Assembly: GCF_020740795.1 (NCBI RefSeq)
Contig: NC_067283.1
Coordinates: forward strand, 116,255,206 to 116,319,205
Direction of reading: 5' to 3'
DNA length: 64,000 bases
Origin: Apus apus
Taxonomy: Eukaryota > Chordata > Aves > Apodiformes > Apodidae
Part shown: positions 14,766 through 28,530 of the stretch, piece by piece
Layout of the letters: each line of letters opens with the position of its first letter
How positions within the stretch are numbered: the stretch's first letter is position 1
The notes under the pieces: model-generated
Database searches by the model: none
What the model was told of the DNA's origin: nothing
What the model saw: only the letters and a program-made list of their open reading frames with translations
Position numbers and translations under genes: made by a program

Positions 14766-15470
14766 TCAAAGACCAGTGTAGGAGAAAGGGACCTGGGGGT
14801 CTTGGTAGACAGGAGGATGACCATGAGCCAGCAATGTGCCCTTGTAGCCAAGAAGGCCAATGGCATCCTGGGGTGCATTAGAAAGGGTGTGGTTAGTAGG
14901 TCAGAGAAGTTCTCCTCCCCCTCTCTTCTGCCTTGTTGAGGCCACATCTGGAGTATTGTGTCCAATTCTGGGCCCCTCAGTTCAAGAAGGACAGGGAACT
15001 GCTTGAAAGAGTCCAGCGCAGAGCCATAAAGATGATGAAGGGAGTGGAACATCTCCCTTATGAGGAAAGGCTGAGGGAGCTGGGTCTCTTTAGCTTGGAG
15101 AAGAGGAGACTGAGGGGCAACCTCAGCAATGTTTACAAATATGTAAAGGGCGAGTGTCAGGAGGACAGAGCCAGGCTTTTTTTCAGTGATGTCCAGTGAT
15201 AGGACAAGGGGCAAGGTGTGCAAACTGGAGAATAGGAGGTTCCATGTAAATATCAGGAAGAACTTCTTTACTGTGAGAGTGACAGAGCACTGGAACAGGC
15301 TGCCCAGGGAGGTTGTGAAGTCTCCTTCACTGGAGACATTCAAAACCTGCCTGGAAACATTCCTGTGTGATGTGCTCTAGGTGATCCTGCTCTGGCAGGG
15401 GAGTTGGACTAGATGATCTTTCAAGGTCCCTTGCAAGCCCTAGGATTCTGTGATTCTGTCATTCTGTGAG
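14766..15470 (+). mobile_element. CR1 LINE, 5'-truncated 3' end with broken reverse-transcriptase tail
   Basis: About 700 bp of the 3' part of a chicken-repeat-1 non-LTR retrotransposon in plus orientation. It begins at the typical block around GGAGAAAGGGACCTGGGG, covers the C-terminal end of the CR1 polymerase frame, and ends in the CR1 hallmark of tandem ATTCTGTGA-like octamers at about 15,443-15,470. The coding part reads [11 protein letters not shown] from about 14,939 and continues to about 15,380 as [11 protein letters not shown]. The frame shifts at the T7 run at 15,177-15,183, so two frames (14,933-15,199 and 15,186-15,380) together make the tail. It matches the general CR1 sequence closely by eye and is probably a fairly young insertion. 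It is 5'-truncated and cannot move by itself. Confidence 0.95.
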
Positions 15471-18400
15471 TTTAGAGGATGGGTATGTCACCATTAAGGT
15501 CCATCCTGCACAAGCCTATCCTTTGAAATATATAAAAAAATCTTAAAATGAAAAACTGATTGCTATAATGTGTTTCATAACATCATACAAAATATTAAAT
15601 TTGCTGTGCATGGTCTCCGTGGGGCATTTGCATCTGAAAAGAGCATTTCTGGCCATGAACTGCAGTCAGCTGTGACATATTAATATACCATGTGAATTAA
15701 AGAGTTAATTCATATGCATCTGCAATATATTAGGTTTTTTTTGCCTAAGGAGTTAGCCCCAATGCAACTGAAAAGAAGCATAAAGTGTGGTACATAGTTT
15801 ATACCTAGCAAGGTAACTAATGCATATAATTCTAAATGTGAATGTTGAGAAAAAAATAAATAGTTATCCTTGGAATCTTGTACATTTAGTGTGAAAGAAG
15901 AGTAAATTGGTAATGCCATACTGTATGTGCTGTTTAGAGCAATAGAAAACTTGGAGTAGTGCCTCTAAAAAGATTTCAGTTAATCCTGCATTACTTTATT
16001 TCCTTACATTGTAATGCTGCAATGTCTATCAGCAAGTATGTGAGTCAGCCTCCCCCTCGCCTGATTTCATTTGTACAGATAAGGTATTTGAAAGCCAGTT
16101 ACTATTCGGTGCAAAGCAAGTGCATGTAGTGTGGCTTCTATAGCTAGATACACAAAGGATATAGAAATACACAGTGCACATAGAATGAAATAATCACCTA
16201 CGACAAATTTGATGTTGTGTATTTCAGGATTGCCTTGACCATAGAAATTATGCTGAAAAGCAGAAAATATGCATCCTCTAATTGATTATTTTTGCCTTTA
16301 GACATGCAAATATGTTTTTCCTTCACCTAAACCATTCAAGTTTGCTTTCTTGCCACTCTGTTTCATTTTAAAAGGTAGTTTATTTCCCTTGAATTACTTA
16401 CCTTGATATGCTTTTGTGCTATTTTTAATTTTTATTAAGAAGGACAATTTTCCACTAAAAATATCTTCCTTACCAAATGTGATAGAGGGTGAATTTTATT
16501 TTTTTTTTTCAAATGTATATTTTACAAATTTAGTTTGCCTTCTGTATTAGTGAATCACCACAATTGCATCTTTCCTTGTACTGTGGGTTCCTTTTCCCAG
16601 GTACATATTCCTGGGAAGCACAGTCACCTTGCAAGCCCCACTCCATGCTCTGACATTCAGAATTCACCTGTTCCTAGAGCAGCAGCATCTTCTCTGGGGC
16701 TGCTCAGTTCCAGGTATCTGTCACAGGGACCCAAAGATGACCACGTGCAATGCAGAACTGTTTTCCCTCTCTGCCCCAATACTAAAAACACCTCTTTTTC
16801 AGTTTCTTCCTGTCATCTTCTCTCATATGTGAGATCAAAAAGCAGAGCAAAGGCAGTGTCATGGTGTGAGACTCCAGGATGGCTTTTGCTCCTATTTGGT
16901 CACCTCAAAGGTATGCTGTTTCTTAAATATCTTTGATCTTGTGCAGTGGTGAGATTTTTATTTTTATATATAAATTTATTTTTATTATGATAGGTTTTAT
17001 TTCTGAGGAATAAGATGCTGAGTTTTCAACAAATATTTTAAAAAACATCTGCCTTGTCAATACAGTTTGCAGTATTAAGAGAAAAAAACTACCCTGCAGG
17101 TCGTCTTTGAATGAACAGAGAACCTGCAATTTCATTTGCCCACTAGAATTTTCTTCTGAAATTTCCTTCTTGGATCACATCACAGTGATCACACTGGAAC
17201 TGATCACACTTTCCATTTTCTCAGGGCCCAGCCCAGTTGCCCATACCTCCCAATTTAAGATCTTCTCCATGTTACCATACTTAAATAGTTTGGATATTTT
17301 CCTCTGAGTTTCTGGGTCATGGGTGGGGTTTTGTTGTCATTAGAGTTTTTTCCTTGTTTATTTGTGTTTTTAATTTAATCAGGATATTATAAGTATTCTG
17401 AAGGTGAGATTTGGAAAACACAATTTTTCTTCATGTTATAGTGTTTTGGTGTTTAATTAATACTAAAATGGAATAGTCTAGCAGATATATTATTTGGCAC
17501 AGAGACTTGAAATGTCAGTTGTTTGGAGGGAGGAAGAGCTTTACCATGGTTCTATACCTCTTGTATAGCCAGAGTCTCTGCCACTAGTCAGTGTGCCACA
17601 AAATACAGTAGCAGAGGCTAAGGAAGGCTTTTTCTGCAACTTGTCTTGAGCTACTTAAATTGGACAGAAACAGTTCTCATGTTTTCTTCTCCTCCTTATG
17701 TAATCCTGGAGAAAGAAATGAAGGTAACTTAAAATGCAAAGAGTTGGAAAAAAAGAGATAGCACTGAATGAGGGAGACCCTAATGTGGGGGAGGTACTAA
17801 AGAGAGTTATAAAAAGAGAAAGAAAATAAGAAATGTATTAAATTATTTAGGAGTAGAAAGGAGAATTGTATTAATTCTATGCTGTGTAAGTGAAAAATCT
17901 ACAGAGTAATCAGAAAAGTCTACAGTTGCTATAGCATACCACTTTCCAGACACTAGAAATAAATCCAGTGCTGTAAAGGTTCCACATTCTACCTACAAAT
18001 GGAAGGTCAATCATTTTTCCATTCATCCTTCTGTCCTTGCTCCCATCACAACAGTCCACAAGAGGGCTTAATAGCTTGGGCTTTCTGCTGGTCTTGCTGA
18101 ACCTACTAGTTGACAGATGTGGAAGATGCAATAGTACTACAGAAAAGTATAAAAATACGGGGCAGAGATCACTATGGAAGTGTGTGAGGGTGGGTGAGAA
18201 GGCAGCAGAAAGACTGGAGGAATGAAGGAGTGGAGATAAGTGCTAACAAGAGAAGGCAACTCAGGGAAACCTTGGTAACATGCAAAAGAAGACGCAGTTG
18301 TGACACAGATGTCCAGTTACAAACAGTTTGATAAATACTTTTAAAAATAATTTAATAAACTACCTCCTGTTTGTCATCACAAAACATATTGAAGCTTTAG

Positions 18401-19186
18401 CTCCCCAGATTTGCTCTGAACCCATTCTGTCATGTGATCTATGAGGTTTTTTGTTCCTGATGAAGCGCCATGTGATCTTTGTTACTTGCAGATCTGAATA
18501 TTGATTTCTGCTCTGTAGCTAGTTACCTCCTGACAGTCTTGAAGCCACCAACCACTGAAAAACATTGATCACAAAATTCCTTGCCAACCACGTTGGTCTA
18601 AAATTATCACTCAAGCTGTCACACCTGAACCCAGTAATGCTCTAACTGAGTCTGCTATGGGTGAAAGGGCAGAACAAAAGAATTCCAACTCCTTACTGTT
18701 CTAATCCTTGAGCTCATGATAAACATTTATTTTCACACCTGTTCTCTTACTTTACTGTGACTTCTTTTAATTAAAGAACCTTCATTCTTTAACCATTCCA
18801 GCCCTCATCTTTTGTAAAACTACATATTTTGCTGATTGCTTTTTGTTTTCTTTCTGCATGTTTTGGCAAGCTGCTCTTAATTAATTCTGTAGAAAATTAA
18901 AGAATAGGATCTGGCTTTCATTCTTTTGTATTCTATACAAATAAAGTCTGCATCTTCATCAGGGCTGTCCAATGTGTTGTAATAAAATGGCTTTTTGGAG
19001 TTGCTCCAGTAGAGATCTAAATTTTGCCAAAACCTGCAAGGGTTTCACTGAAGTTTCACAAACGTGGGCTGTCTTTGCAGTTAGCCTGGGCTAGATAGTC
19101 TTTTTTTGTCAAACTATGAAAAACTCAATTTTGAACAAGTGAAATAAGAGTGGGCAAGGAAAAGGATAATATTTTCTGAATTTTCT
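15471..19186. other. Gene-free AT-rich stretch
   Basis: No gene or named repeat recognised. Short open frames, the longest 133 codons at 16,535-16,936, have no recognisable domain and overlap one another. T-rich runs occur near 16,499-16,510. Confidence 0.6.
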
Positions 19187-19706
19187 GATGTTTGCATGTT
19201 CCGCTAAGAAGAGCAGTGCAAATGGTCCTGCGGTGTACTCTGAATTGAATCCAGATACTAGTGTGGATTCGCCTTCCGTAAGGTCAAAGGGGGCTCGGTT
19301 TGCTTCGGCAAGTGTTGAGATGTATCATATAATTGTGAGGGGCCAGGAGGAGAAGATGAGGTATAGTGGCTCTTGGGTTGTGGCTAGGGTGTTTAGGGTG
19401 CAGTTTCCACTTAGTATGATTGCTGATAAGACGATAATTGTTAATGTTACTTCATAGGAGGTGGTTTGTGCTACTGCTCGGGCTGTGCCAATTAGGGCGT
19501 ATGTTGAGTTTGAGGCTCATCTTGACCATAGAATTGAGTGTACTGCTAAGCTTGATATAGTGAGGAGGAATAAAAGACCAAGGTTTAGGTCAGTGAGGGG
19601 GAATGGGAGAGGGAGGGGGATTCAGATTGTGATGGCTAGTAAGAGGGCTAGTCTTGGGGTAATGATGAATAGGAGTGGAGAAGATGTAGAGAGGTGGACT
19701 GGTTCA
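19187..19706 (-). pseudogene. NUMT: nuclear copy of the middle of mitochondrial ND1
   Basis: Read on the minus strand, this 520-bp stretch translates with the vertebrate mitochondrial code into the middle of NADH dehydrogenase subunit 1, about 173 codons of a protein of roughly 320. Recognisable stretches, running from 19,706 down to 19,187, are [68 protein letters not shown] and [18 protein letters not shown] is used for Trp (for example in the segment reading ITIWIP), as in mitochondria. There are no indels over the whole length, but two in-frame AGA codons, not sense codons in the vertebrate mitochondrial code, plus unusual residues near the 19,700 end. These show post-insertion decay. Both ends stop abruptly inside ND1. 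It is a dead copy with no function, and the plus-strand open frames over it are artefacts. Confidence 0.95.
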
Positions 19707-22240
19707 GAAATATATATTCTGAAACTCTCTCTGATAGTTTATTTTCCTTTAACTTGTATTTCAAATTAAGACTAATAGTTTTTAAACACTGATATTAAGA
19801 TAATTAATGATGGAGATCCTTGGTGAAAAGTAGCATATTAATAGATTAATATGAAACTGCAGCCCAAAGTGCCTTCTGCAGGAGGCTGCAGAATAACTGG
19901 CAATTAATTAAGGTAATGAAGTAAGTTCCTTAGTTAAGGAATTTGCAAGACCTGAGTTTCAGTATTTTAGATCAGCTACATAGGTTCTTGACTCTGTAAA
20001 GCCTATATTTTACTTTAAGTTCTTGCACAGAGCTACTTCCCTTCAGCAAAGTATTATTTACTATTTGAGTCACTCCTAAATTACTGAAACGCAAGTTATT
20101 CTCCATGTGTTTGGAATGGATGGGAGAACTGTAAGACAGATCAGAAGCCTGAGCTCATTTAGAGAAAACATTGCCATTATTGTTTAAATAGCATTCTTCC
20201 TGGATAGAAAAATAGCTGCACATGGTAAAATGCTGTATTCATGCATTTCATTAAATTTGACTGCATTTTAGGCACTATCTCAGTGCCTAAGCTTATAGTG
20301 CCCCTTGCTGCCTAATTCCTTCACTTCCTACCGCTAATAGTAGTATATGTGCAACCCTAATGTTTGCCCTTGGACTGCAGGCTGACTTGTACAGTTGGCA
20401 CATGTTTTTGAGATCAACAATTACGTAGGTATAGCTCATCTTCCATCATGTAATTTCTGTGATGTCTGCATAAGGTGGTAAAAGGGGTCAAGAAGAAGCA
20501 CAGAGAAGAGGACCAATGAGATACCTTTAGGACCAGAGACTCCACAAGGCTACATTATGGGCAGCCACAGCTGTAGTCTTTGCTTTCGCAATGCAGATCG
20601 AAGTGTGATAAAGTGTCTAGGTCACGGTCATGAGTACCTGAGTGCTGACTGTTGCATGAAAGTTGGTGTTCTCTAGTAGCAGCCACTGTTTGTTTTTCAC
20701 TGTTGACACAGAGCTGAGATGATGTGTCTTGTTACCAGCTCTACACAGAAAGTGCCACTACCTTACTCTGTGCATGCAAATATTTACTGGATCTTTGGAC
20801 AACGAGTTGGATCAGTGCAAAGGAGACAATCAGAGAAGTGCATACAGTAGGGTTACTACAGGGTCATGTCTAGGCTGCTACCAGATTTTCTGTATTGTCA
20901 CTGCATAGAAACAATAGGTGGGACAAGGAAGAGGTTAACCCTTTGAGACTTCTTCCCTACTACAGCTTTTAGAGGAATCAAGAGAAGCCTGCATGTTAGT
21001 TTCTAGTTCTCAACTGTTCAAAAATAAGCAATGACTTTTTTATCTTAATTGAGCAATCATCTCCAAAAATGAGACTTAAGATGTGTCAAGCTGATGTCCA
21101 AAATTATTCATCACTCTTTATGTTGATACATCACTCTTTCAGTATTTTGAATATTAATTCAAAATTGTACCTCTTTTATAGTGAGCCATTATTTGATGCC
21201 CATATTAGTTTGGCTGAGAAATGTGAAATAGTTTAATTGCTATTATATTCTTCTAGAATGTATCTAAACTGTTTTAATCATACCATGCTTTAAATAAGTT
21301 ATTTTGTTGTCCTTTGAAGCCTTTCTTTCTGAATGCTGTGTGACTCAAAAAATATGATGTAATACTAAAGTATTCTTCTCACCTTCTCGATTAAAGAGCA
21401 GTTTGAAAAATGCAAATCCTAAAGGTTCAATATTCAAAAGACAAGTAAAAATATTTTTTAAACATTAAATTGAAAGGTAGTGTGATGGTTTACTTTTGAG
21501 ATCTGTTTCAAAATGTGTACTATTATTAAACTCAGCCATACCAGTTTTGATGTAGGGACCTTTGCTTTTTCACAAGATGTGCATTGTACGTCTCATGGGC
21601 AAGGTCTTACTCTACACAGCCCTTCTGTACATCCAGTTGAAGTGTAGTGCCTTAAATAGAAGACCACTTTTGCATACACTGTTTAGCAACTGAAGGCTTG
21701 CTACTATGGTGATTTTACTTGATAAACACATGAAAATAATGTGCAAAAATAAGTTTACTCCAGTTATGTTGCCAGCCAGAATTATTACTGTATCAAATAT
21801 TGCTACTATAGCAACTGAGTTGGTATTATTTAATAATAATAGGTTGTGTAAAATATTTTTGTAAAATAAGTACAAGAAGGTAATTCCCCTGTTGAAATAC
21901 TTGTTATTTTATGATAAAATTAAGTTATGAAGTACTGCATACTGTTTGCTAATGTGTTTAATGCTAATAAATGTAAAAACTGGAAAAGTTTTATGTAATG
22001 CTGATACAGAAATCTACTGCTAGTCTTACACTAGTTTTCATCATTCTCACTAATTAGCTGCATCTACTGTTGTTCCATTTGTTGCCTTTTCAACAAAATG
22101 CTTGAAGAAATTCTTACATCTAGCATGATGAACATTTAGGAGTATGTGTAAATTTGGAAGGCATATGAGGGGTGCTTTTGGGGAATCTGCCTGAACTGTG
22201 AAATGTTGCTTCTCTGGAACAAAGGTAACAGATGCTGGCT
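19707..22240. other. Gene-free AT-rich stretch
   Basis: I see no gene, RNA gene or named repeat in this interval. Confidence 0.6.
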
Positions 22241-22260
22241 GTGCTACATTATGTTTTATC

Positions 22261-22357
22261 TGTTGGTTGGTTTTTGGTTGGTTGGTTTGGGGTTTTTTTG
22301 TGTTTTGTTTTGGGGTGGTTTTTGTTGGGTTTTTTTGTGTGTGTGTGTGGGTTTTTT
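22261..22357. repeat. G/T-rich low-complexity tract
   Basis: Almost pure G and T on the plus strand, mixing GGTT runs, GGGG clusters and a short GT repeat near 22,336-22,349. It yields a spurious Gly/Phe/Trp/Val-rich open frame. Several G-runs could support a G-quadruplex. No gene is implied. Confidence 0.8.
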
Positions 22358-22857
22358 CACAGAGATTTAGTGAAAGGAAAGCTTTTATTCAAATTTGAAT
22401 ATCTTTGATTTGACATTACTGAAACACATCATTTAAAAATACACTCAGCACAATACTTGCACTGGGACTTGCATGTTTTTTTCAGAGAATCTTACACCAT
22501 CAGAGCAAATGGTGGGTGGGAACACACTGATGCCACATCCTTGAACTCCTTTGTGTGTTAAGAACAATGTCTCTTCTAAACAGAACATATATCTTACATA
22601 AACCTGGTAGAATTAAAGGGGATAAAAATTAAGAAGGTTGGAGAACTTGTCTCTTCAAAATTAAACTTTTATTCTGTTTGCTGGGTGGAGGTGATAGTAA
22701 TATGCCACCATTTAAAAAGTGAGAGGAATGTAATGTGCATTTAAGGGTAGCAAAGTATAACTTTTCCCAATAATCCTGTCATCAGGTCATTTATTGCTTG
22801 TGACTTTAAATAGTTCCCTGAGAGCTCAGTGCGAACACCACTACCAAAGTGAAGTGG

Positions 22858-22884
22858 AAAAAAAAAGAAAAAAAAAAAAAAAAG
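22858..22884. repeat. A-rich run
   Basis: A-rich run interrupted by single G residues. It immediately precedes the GC-richer block that follows and could be the tail of an old retroposed sequence, though I see no target-site duplication. Confidence 0.7.
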
Positions 22885-22914
22885 AGAGTGGACTCGTAAA
22901 GAAGAAGTCATAAA

Positions 22915-23225
22915 GTCTGGAGCTCTGGCCAGATTTCCTTTGCAAGGTGAGGTGTGGCCCGGGCTGTGTGCGGAGCTGCCAGAGGGCCAGCCACCCTCCC
23001 CGCAGAGCCCGGGCCCGGGCTGGCTGGGGGCCAGGCAGCCAGACGCCAGGCTCTGGTCTCCCAGTGCTGGGAGAGGCCGCTCAGCCTGCTTATACAATGG
23101 TATTATCTCAGGCCAACCACCGCTGCAGAAACTCTCAATGCTTCCTGTCCTTATAGCAGCAGCACAAACTGTCCGCTTTCCAACCGCTTGCTGACACACT
23201 CACCAGCACTTGGTCGCCAGACTCG
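22915..23225. other. Locally GC-rich block, unexplained
   Basis: A short island of high G+C (highest at 22,950-23,085, including GCCCGGGCCCGGGC at 23,007-23,020) in AT-rich DNA. A donor-like AAG|GTGAGG sits at 22,944-22,952. Overlapping open frames on both strands look compositional and show no family I recognise. Candidate regulatory element or non-coding exon only. Confidence 0.25.
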
Positions 23226-26200
23226 CTGTACAAATGTCTAAAGCTACCTCTTTCCTGGGATTTACAGACATGCATGCAGTAATGTATTGTATTTTTAGTG
23301 TCTTCTGTCATGATCCACAAGGTCACAAGTCACAAAGGGAAAGAGAATAAGCTTCTACTTCAGGTTCTGTGACATCATCAGTCTTATATTGAAAATATAA
23401 ATTCTTCAATACTCTAGCTCTCCTTTGCAATAAATGTCAATTTTAACTATGTCTAAAGGGACTAGTATTTTTTTTTCTGTTATTTGTTCATTTTAATTCT
23501 AGTAAGTATTTGAGAAGTTATGAAGAATCCTTTAATGTGAACTATCTTATGTAATAGGGAAGGTAGGAAACCTACTAGAAAAAAAACCTCGTACTTTACA
23601 CAGCCTCTTAAAAAGAAACAACCCTGAGAATAAGCCTATTATCTGTTATGTGTGTTTCTGACTCTGTTTTTTCTCTTGCTCTTGAGGTATGTTATGTGTC
23701 TGTTGGTGATGCGAAATAATAGTCTCAATTTCTGTAGTATGCTCATGAAATATTAGTAACTGGCACATGTAAATATCATAAACATTACCATTAATTTTAA
23801 AATAACTCTTTAGTATAGATGTATTTTAAAAACAAAGTTGATTTAGAAATTCTAATCTATTATTTATATGTGTGTGTGTGTGTGTATTGTGGTATGGTAG
23901 GCCAGATTCTTAGCTTCATTTGAACTGTGTATCTGTCTGATAGAGTATCTTCCTGGTGGAGTGGGGGAATACCATCTATCAACAGTAGTTGAAAAGCTTA
24001 ACTTTTTGCTCTGATTTCTGTGCAGTAACCAAATCTCATTGGAGGAAGAATGAAATACCTTTAATGCTTTATAGTGCTTAGCCTTAACTACTCCCTTACA
24101 TAAGTAAGAGAAAATCTATTGTGTTTAGTGAGGTGTAGAGAGAACGCATAATTCAGGTCTTATGAAATGCAAAAGTTTATTCAGACAGTAGCTGTAGTTT
24201 TGGTAAGGTCTATAGTGCCACTGCTGAGGCTTGTGCAACATTGAGATGTTAAAAAGATAAAATCCACAAATGTTAAATGATTGCCTTTTTTCAGAAAAGA
24301 AGTCCATTATAACCATCATTCATACAATGAAGCCATTGCAATCACCATAACATGACACGGTTTTGTCTACATGGTTTTACTCAGATGACATTATTTGGAA
24401 GAGGACACTACTGAGTTAACACAGGAATGTTTACCAGATGGTACCAACCATTAGATTAAAATAAATAAATAACTTATTTACTATTATTTGTATTTTTTTA
24501 ATCTTAAAATGAATAAATAACTGTCTTACTTATATCTCAGAGAAGATTTAATAGCATTTCAGGTGAAGGCTTCCTGATAATCAGGAAAACATTGAGTATT
24601 TGCCATAGAGTTGTCATTTGATCATTGTGTAAATCCTTAGCTCCCTTTACAGAAAAGAAGGTTGCAGTGTTTCTTCTATGATCCTCAGGTATGAGTACCC
24701 CTTCTAGTGCTCATGCTTGTAAATAAAAATATAGGATGAAATCAGCTATGTAGATGTACAGTAAAACCAGTGCACATAGTGTTAATGCAAGCTCTAGAAA
24801 ACTGAAGTCCTGCTTGTTCTAGATTGATCCTGTAGAGTTTTAGCAGTTAGTTCAATACAGCCTGCCATACATTCCTTGCTCATTACTTCTACAATTTTTT
24901 TTTACTAATTTATCTACTGGTCTCATAGTAATCTGTCAGATTCCAATGATTTTTTTTTAGATTTAAAAAAGGTAATATGTTTTTCATTTCCTGCAATCCT
25001 GTTGGCTGACTTAATTAGAATGAATAAAGCACAGAAAAGCAGTTTCTTAGCTGGATACATCTTAGTTTTACAATTGCCTTGATTTAAAAGTGAAGACCCC
25101 AATTTAATACTAGGTGTCTTCACATGTATCGATGGTTTACTTAAAAACTCCTTCTTGCAATTGGATCTGTACATGTAATCCTCCCATCTGTACAAATCTA
25201 ACAGTACTTTTAGTATCATGTGTATGCCAGTGAGATCAGATCATTCAGCTTGCTTTAAGTTAATTTTAGTAATAAAAGGGGAAAAAAAAGAAAACCCACC
25301 ATCTTTTTCAGATAAAAAGATTAATGGGGATTTTTTTCACACATTATTTCCCATGGATGTGTAGTTTCTGCATTATTTCTCTATCAGACTACTTAGTCCC
25401 CCATTCTGAAGTACCAATTTGAATATTAATTTTTCTGTAGGTATCACTACAAAATGGACAGTGTTTATAACTACCTGGATATAAGCAAATATGTTCAGCA
25501 AAGAAGTTGTCCATACACAAATTCCATATGTTTCTATTTGTTTTCAGGAAAGTGTCTAAAATAAAATTTTAAAGTTTACTGGAAAGCCACTCATAAAGGC
25601 ACATCCATGGCTGCTTCCAGCTCACCACATATCACAGCACATTTGTAGGATTCTTCCCCTAGTTATAATCTTTAAAAATGTATAATAATAAAGGATCCTC
25701 AGACTACAATATTGTTACTTTGAAGTGGAGAAGTAGTTTATGAACATAGAAGCTCTTAGGGTTTTGTTTCTGTACTTATACTTAAAACACATAAGTCATG
25801 GTAGTTTAATGACTGTGTGTCTATCTGTCTGAAAAGATAATCTCAGGAATGGATGGGTATTCAGTATGTTCGTAGATTTATGGTTTTCCTGTTGTAATAG
25901 GGACCTGACAAATGAGTCTGTTGGCCAGCTTCATGTGAATGTAATGTATGTAATGCTCATGTGCAAGTTTGGTGGCAGTGAAGTAGTTTGGCTCTTTGCG
26001 GAATCCTGTCAGCTGCCAAGTCTTCTCAGATGAGTCAGAAACTGTGGGGAACACTTTCTGGCTTAACTGTCTAAATGAAAGACGGAGTTTATCTCATGGC
26101 TAGCCACAAACATTTTTCAGGAGACAAGACTTAGACGTCATGACATCAGTAAAGCAGTTTGGCATATTTTATTTTATTTTATTTTATTTTATTTTATTTT

Positions 26201-28525
26201 ATTTTATTTTATTTTATTTCCATCTGAGGCTTTATAATGCTTCTTTTCTTAAAAATGTAAACTTTCACTGATCTATGAAATTTTTCCTTCTTGAATTTCT
26301 GTCACTGCACTTGGCAGTATTATGTATGTGTAACCCCAAATTGTAGTTCTCAAGATCTTACCATCTGATCATATATGCGTGACAATCTGTAAGAATAAGT
26401 ACATATAAGAGAGACATCCCTGTTAGGATGTGTGTCAAAATCAAAGTCATATTTATAAGATCTATAGAGGAAGCCTTTGGTAACATAAAAGGGAAGTCAT
26501 ACTTTAACCTGAATAACTAATTTACATTTACCAGATTGCAGAAACATGAATTAATTTAAGGGGGACAAGTTTCCTTCTATTCCTTCTGTAGAATCCCTTT
26601 TAAGATGAATGGCACTTGTGACTACCTCTCTTTTTTCTGCCTATATATGCTTTTAGTCCTTTCTGAAGATGATGTATTTGTTCATTTATATGTACTGAAG
26701 TTTATTTTCATGTTGCCACTTTAGGAACTGGTGACAAGATTTGACCAGTGCTTCCCTGGAAGCTTAGTTAGACTTAACAGCTGATGTTGAACTTCGTGTT
26801 ATCAGGCTGTATTGATACCTGGCTTAGGCTGTTTTAGACTGACTCATTTGTCAACACAAGCTAGAGTTACATTTTGGATTGTAGTGCAGATATATATGAT
26901 GTGACTGCCTTTATCCCTATGTAATATTTACATACCATATTTTCCCATTTTTGGCTATTTGTTTAAATACTTAGCTAGTTAATAATAATAGAGTTAAAGG
27001 AGAACCAGCTCCGTTTGGAACCAACAGCTCTATACAATATGTTAGAGCTGATCTGAGGCTTTTCAGCAGTGTATGCAAACTCAGTTTTTGCAGCACTGGA
27101 TAAACAGAGTTGAGGGGAAAAGACGGGGAGAAAAGCATAAGGGAGCATCAGTGAAAACTTTGAAGCCCTGGACTGGGAAAATCAGTGGTTTGGATAGGGA
27201 GGGCAAGGAATGAGGATGAAGCAGTGTGTGTGAAAGTGAGTTTCACTGAGCCATAGAAGATTTGGAGAGACTACAGACAGGTATAGAACTCTCCTGGTCT
27301 CATTCTGTTGAGATACAGGATCTTTACTTTTTCAAGCACTTCCTGACTTTTCTTCCAGTCTTCTATCGGCCCTGATTTCCTGGGCAAGGAAGGGAAGGAA
27401 GAGAGAGAATGAATTCCTACTGCAGGGAAAAAGGAGATTTGGTAACACCAGAGGCAGAAGGATGGAAGAGATGGAAATATGGACTGCAAAGCCTGTTTTC
27501 TGTCTTGTTTGCAGCAGCAGACAACAAAAGAAAGCAGTAGGTGGTTGATTCTGGAAATCACCTATTTTGGAACAGGTAAAATGTTGCAACCCTTGCTACA
27601 CAGGTAGCATGAAGTTGTCTCTGGTTCAGATAGTGTCTCTGCTGTAGCTGTGTTTGCAAGTACTATATATTAACCTTCAATAAATGGAGGTCACAGCATT
27701 CTGAAATGAGGATTTGTTTTACTTTTGCAAGTCTGTGTGCATTGTGGTTCCCAGCTGCTCTACTAATATCTTTTAATTATTACTTATATGTGCACAGCAC
27801 ACACTTTAAAAACTACTAATCAGACTTTGTGTTGCCCTTGGTACAACTGCATATAGCATTGTGCTGTATGTTTTCATAAAGACTTCCACAGATGTTTTGA
27901 AACCATTGCTCATTAGAATCAGAACTTCTTTTGAAGGGTTTAAAGGAGAAGCTTGTATTATGCTGCCTAGGTTAGAGATCCTCCCTTGGAACAGAATATT
28001 TTTCCAAGGGGAGGAATAATAATTTCTACCTAATTTGTGAGATTTTGAAATCTTTACAGAACTGAGTATGTATTCTTCACCTCCAAAGTTAAGTAAGGAA
28101 TGAAGTGGTGAAACTCATTATATTATTGTTTTCAATCAGGTAAGAGTTGAAAGATTTTAAAAGGAAATTCCAGGAATTATCTTTTTGAAAGTTTTGATTG
28201 GATTTTTTTTTTTTTTTTTTAGTATAATACTGAAACAAAAGAATGGTTATAGAGTTTTTGGGAGATTTTTTTCAACTACAGACAATTTAGGCTGGCAATT
28301 TCATGGATGGTTCGACGTTCATTAGTAAGACCTTTACTTTGGTGTTACATCCCATAGGACAAGAGCAGAAGACAGATTTCATGTGGCTGATGAAATCACT
28401 TTCAGATGGTTCCTGCTGGTTAACCAGTGTCTATATCACTAAGTTATTATTATAAACACATCACTATTAGTTAAGATAAGAAAGAATGAGGGAATAAAAG
28501 GAAGAGGAAATTACTGAGACTTCAT
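23226..28525. other. Gene-free AT-rich stretch with simple repeats
   Basis: No gene seen. It contains a TG dinucleotide repeat (23,869-23,885), a TTTTA pentanucleotide repeat (listed separately) and a T18 run at 28,203-28,220. No named mobile element recognised. Confidence 0.6.
26166..26219. repeat. ATTTT pentanucleotide microsatellite, about 11 units
   Basis: Perfect or near-perfect tandem ATTTT units over 54 bp, uninterrupted. Likely length-polymorphic. It is not next to any gene. Confidence 0.97.
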
Positions 28526-28530
28526 ACCAA

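Noticed and set aside
14741-15343. 200-codon minus-strand open frame as a gene
   Set aside because: It is the antisense of the CR1 polymerase tail, which reads correctly on the plus strand.
19188-19769. Two plus-strand open frames of 89 and 102 codons near 19.2-19.8 kb as a gene
   Set aside because: They are the antisense of the ND1-derived nuclear mitochondrial copy.
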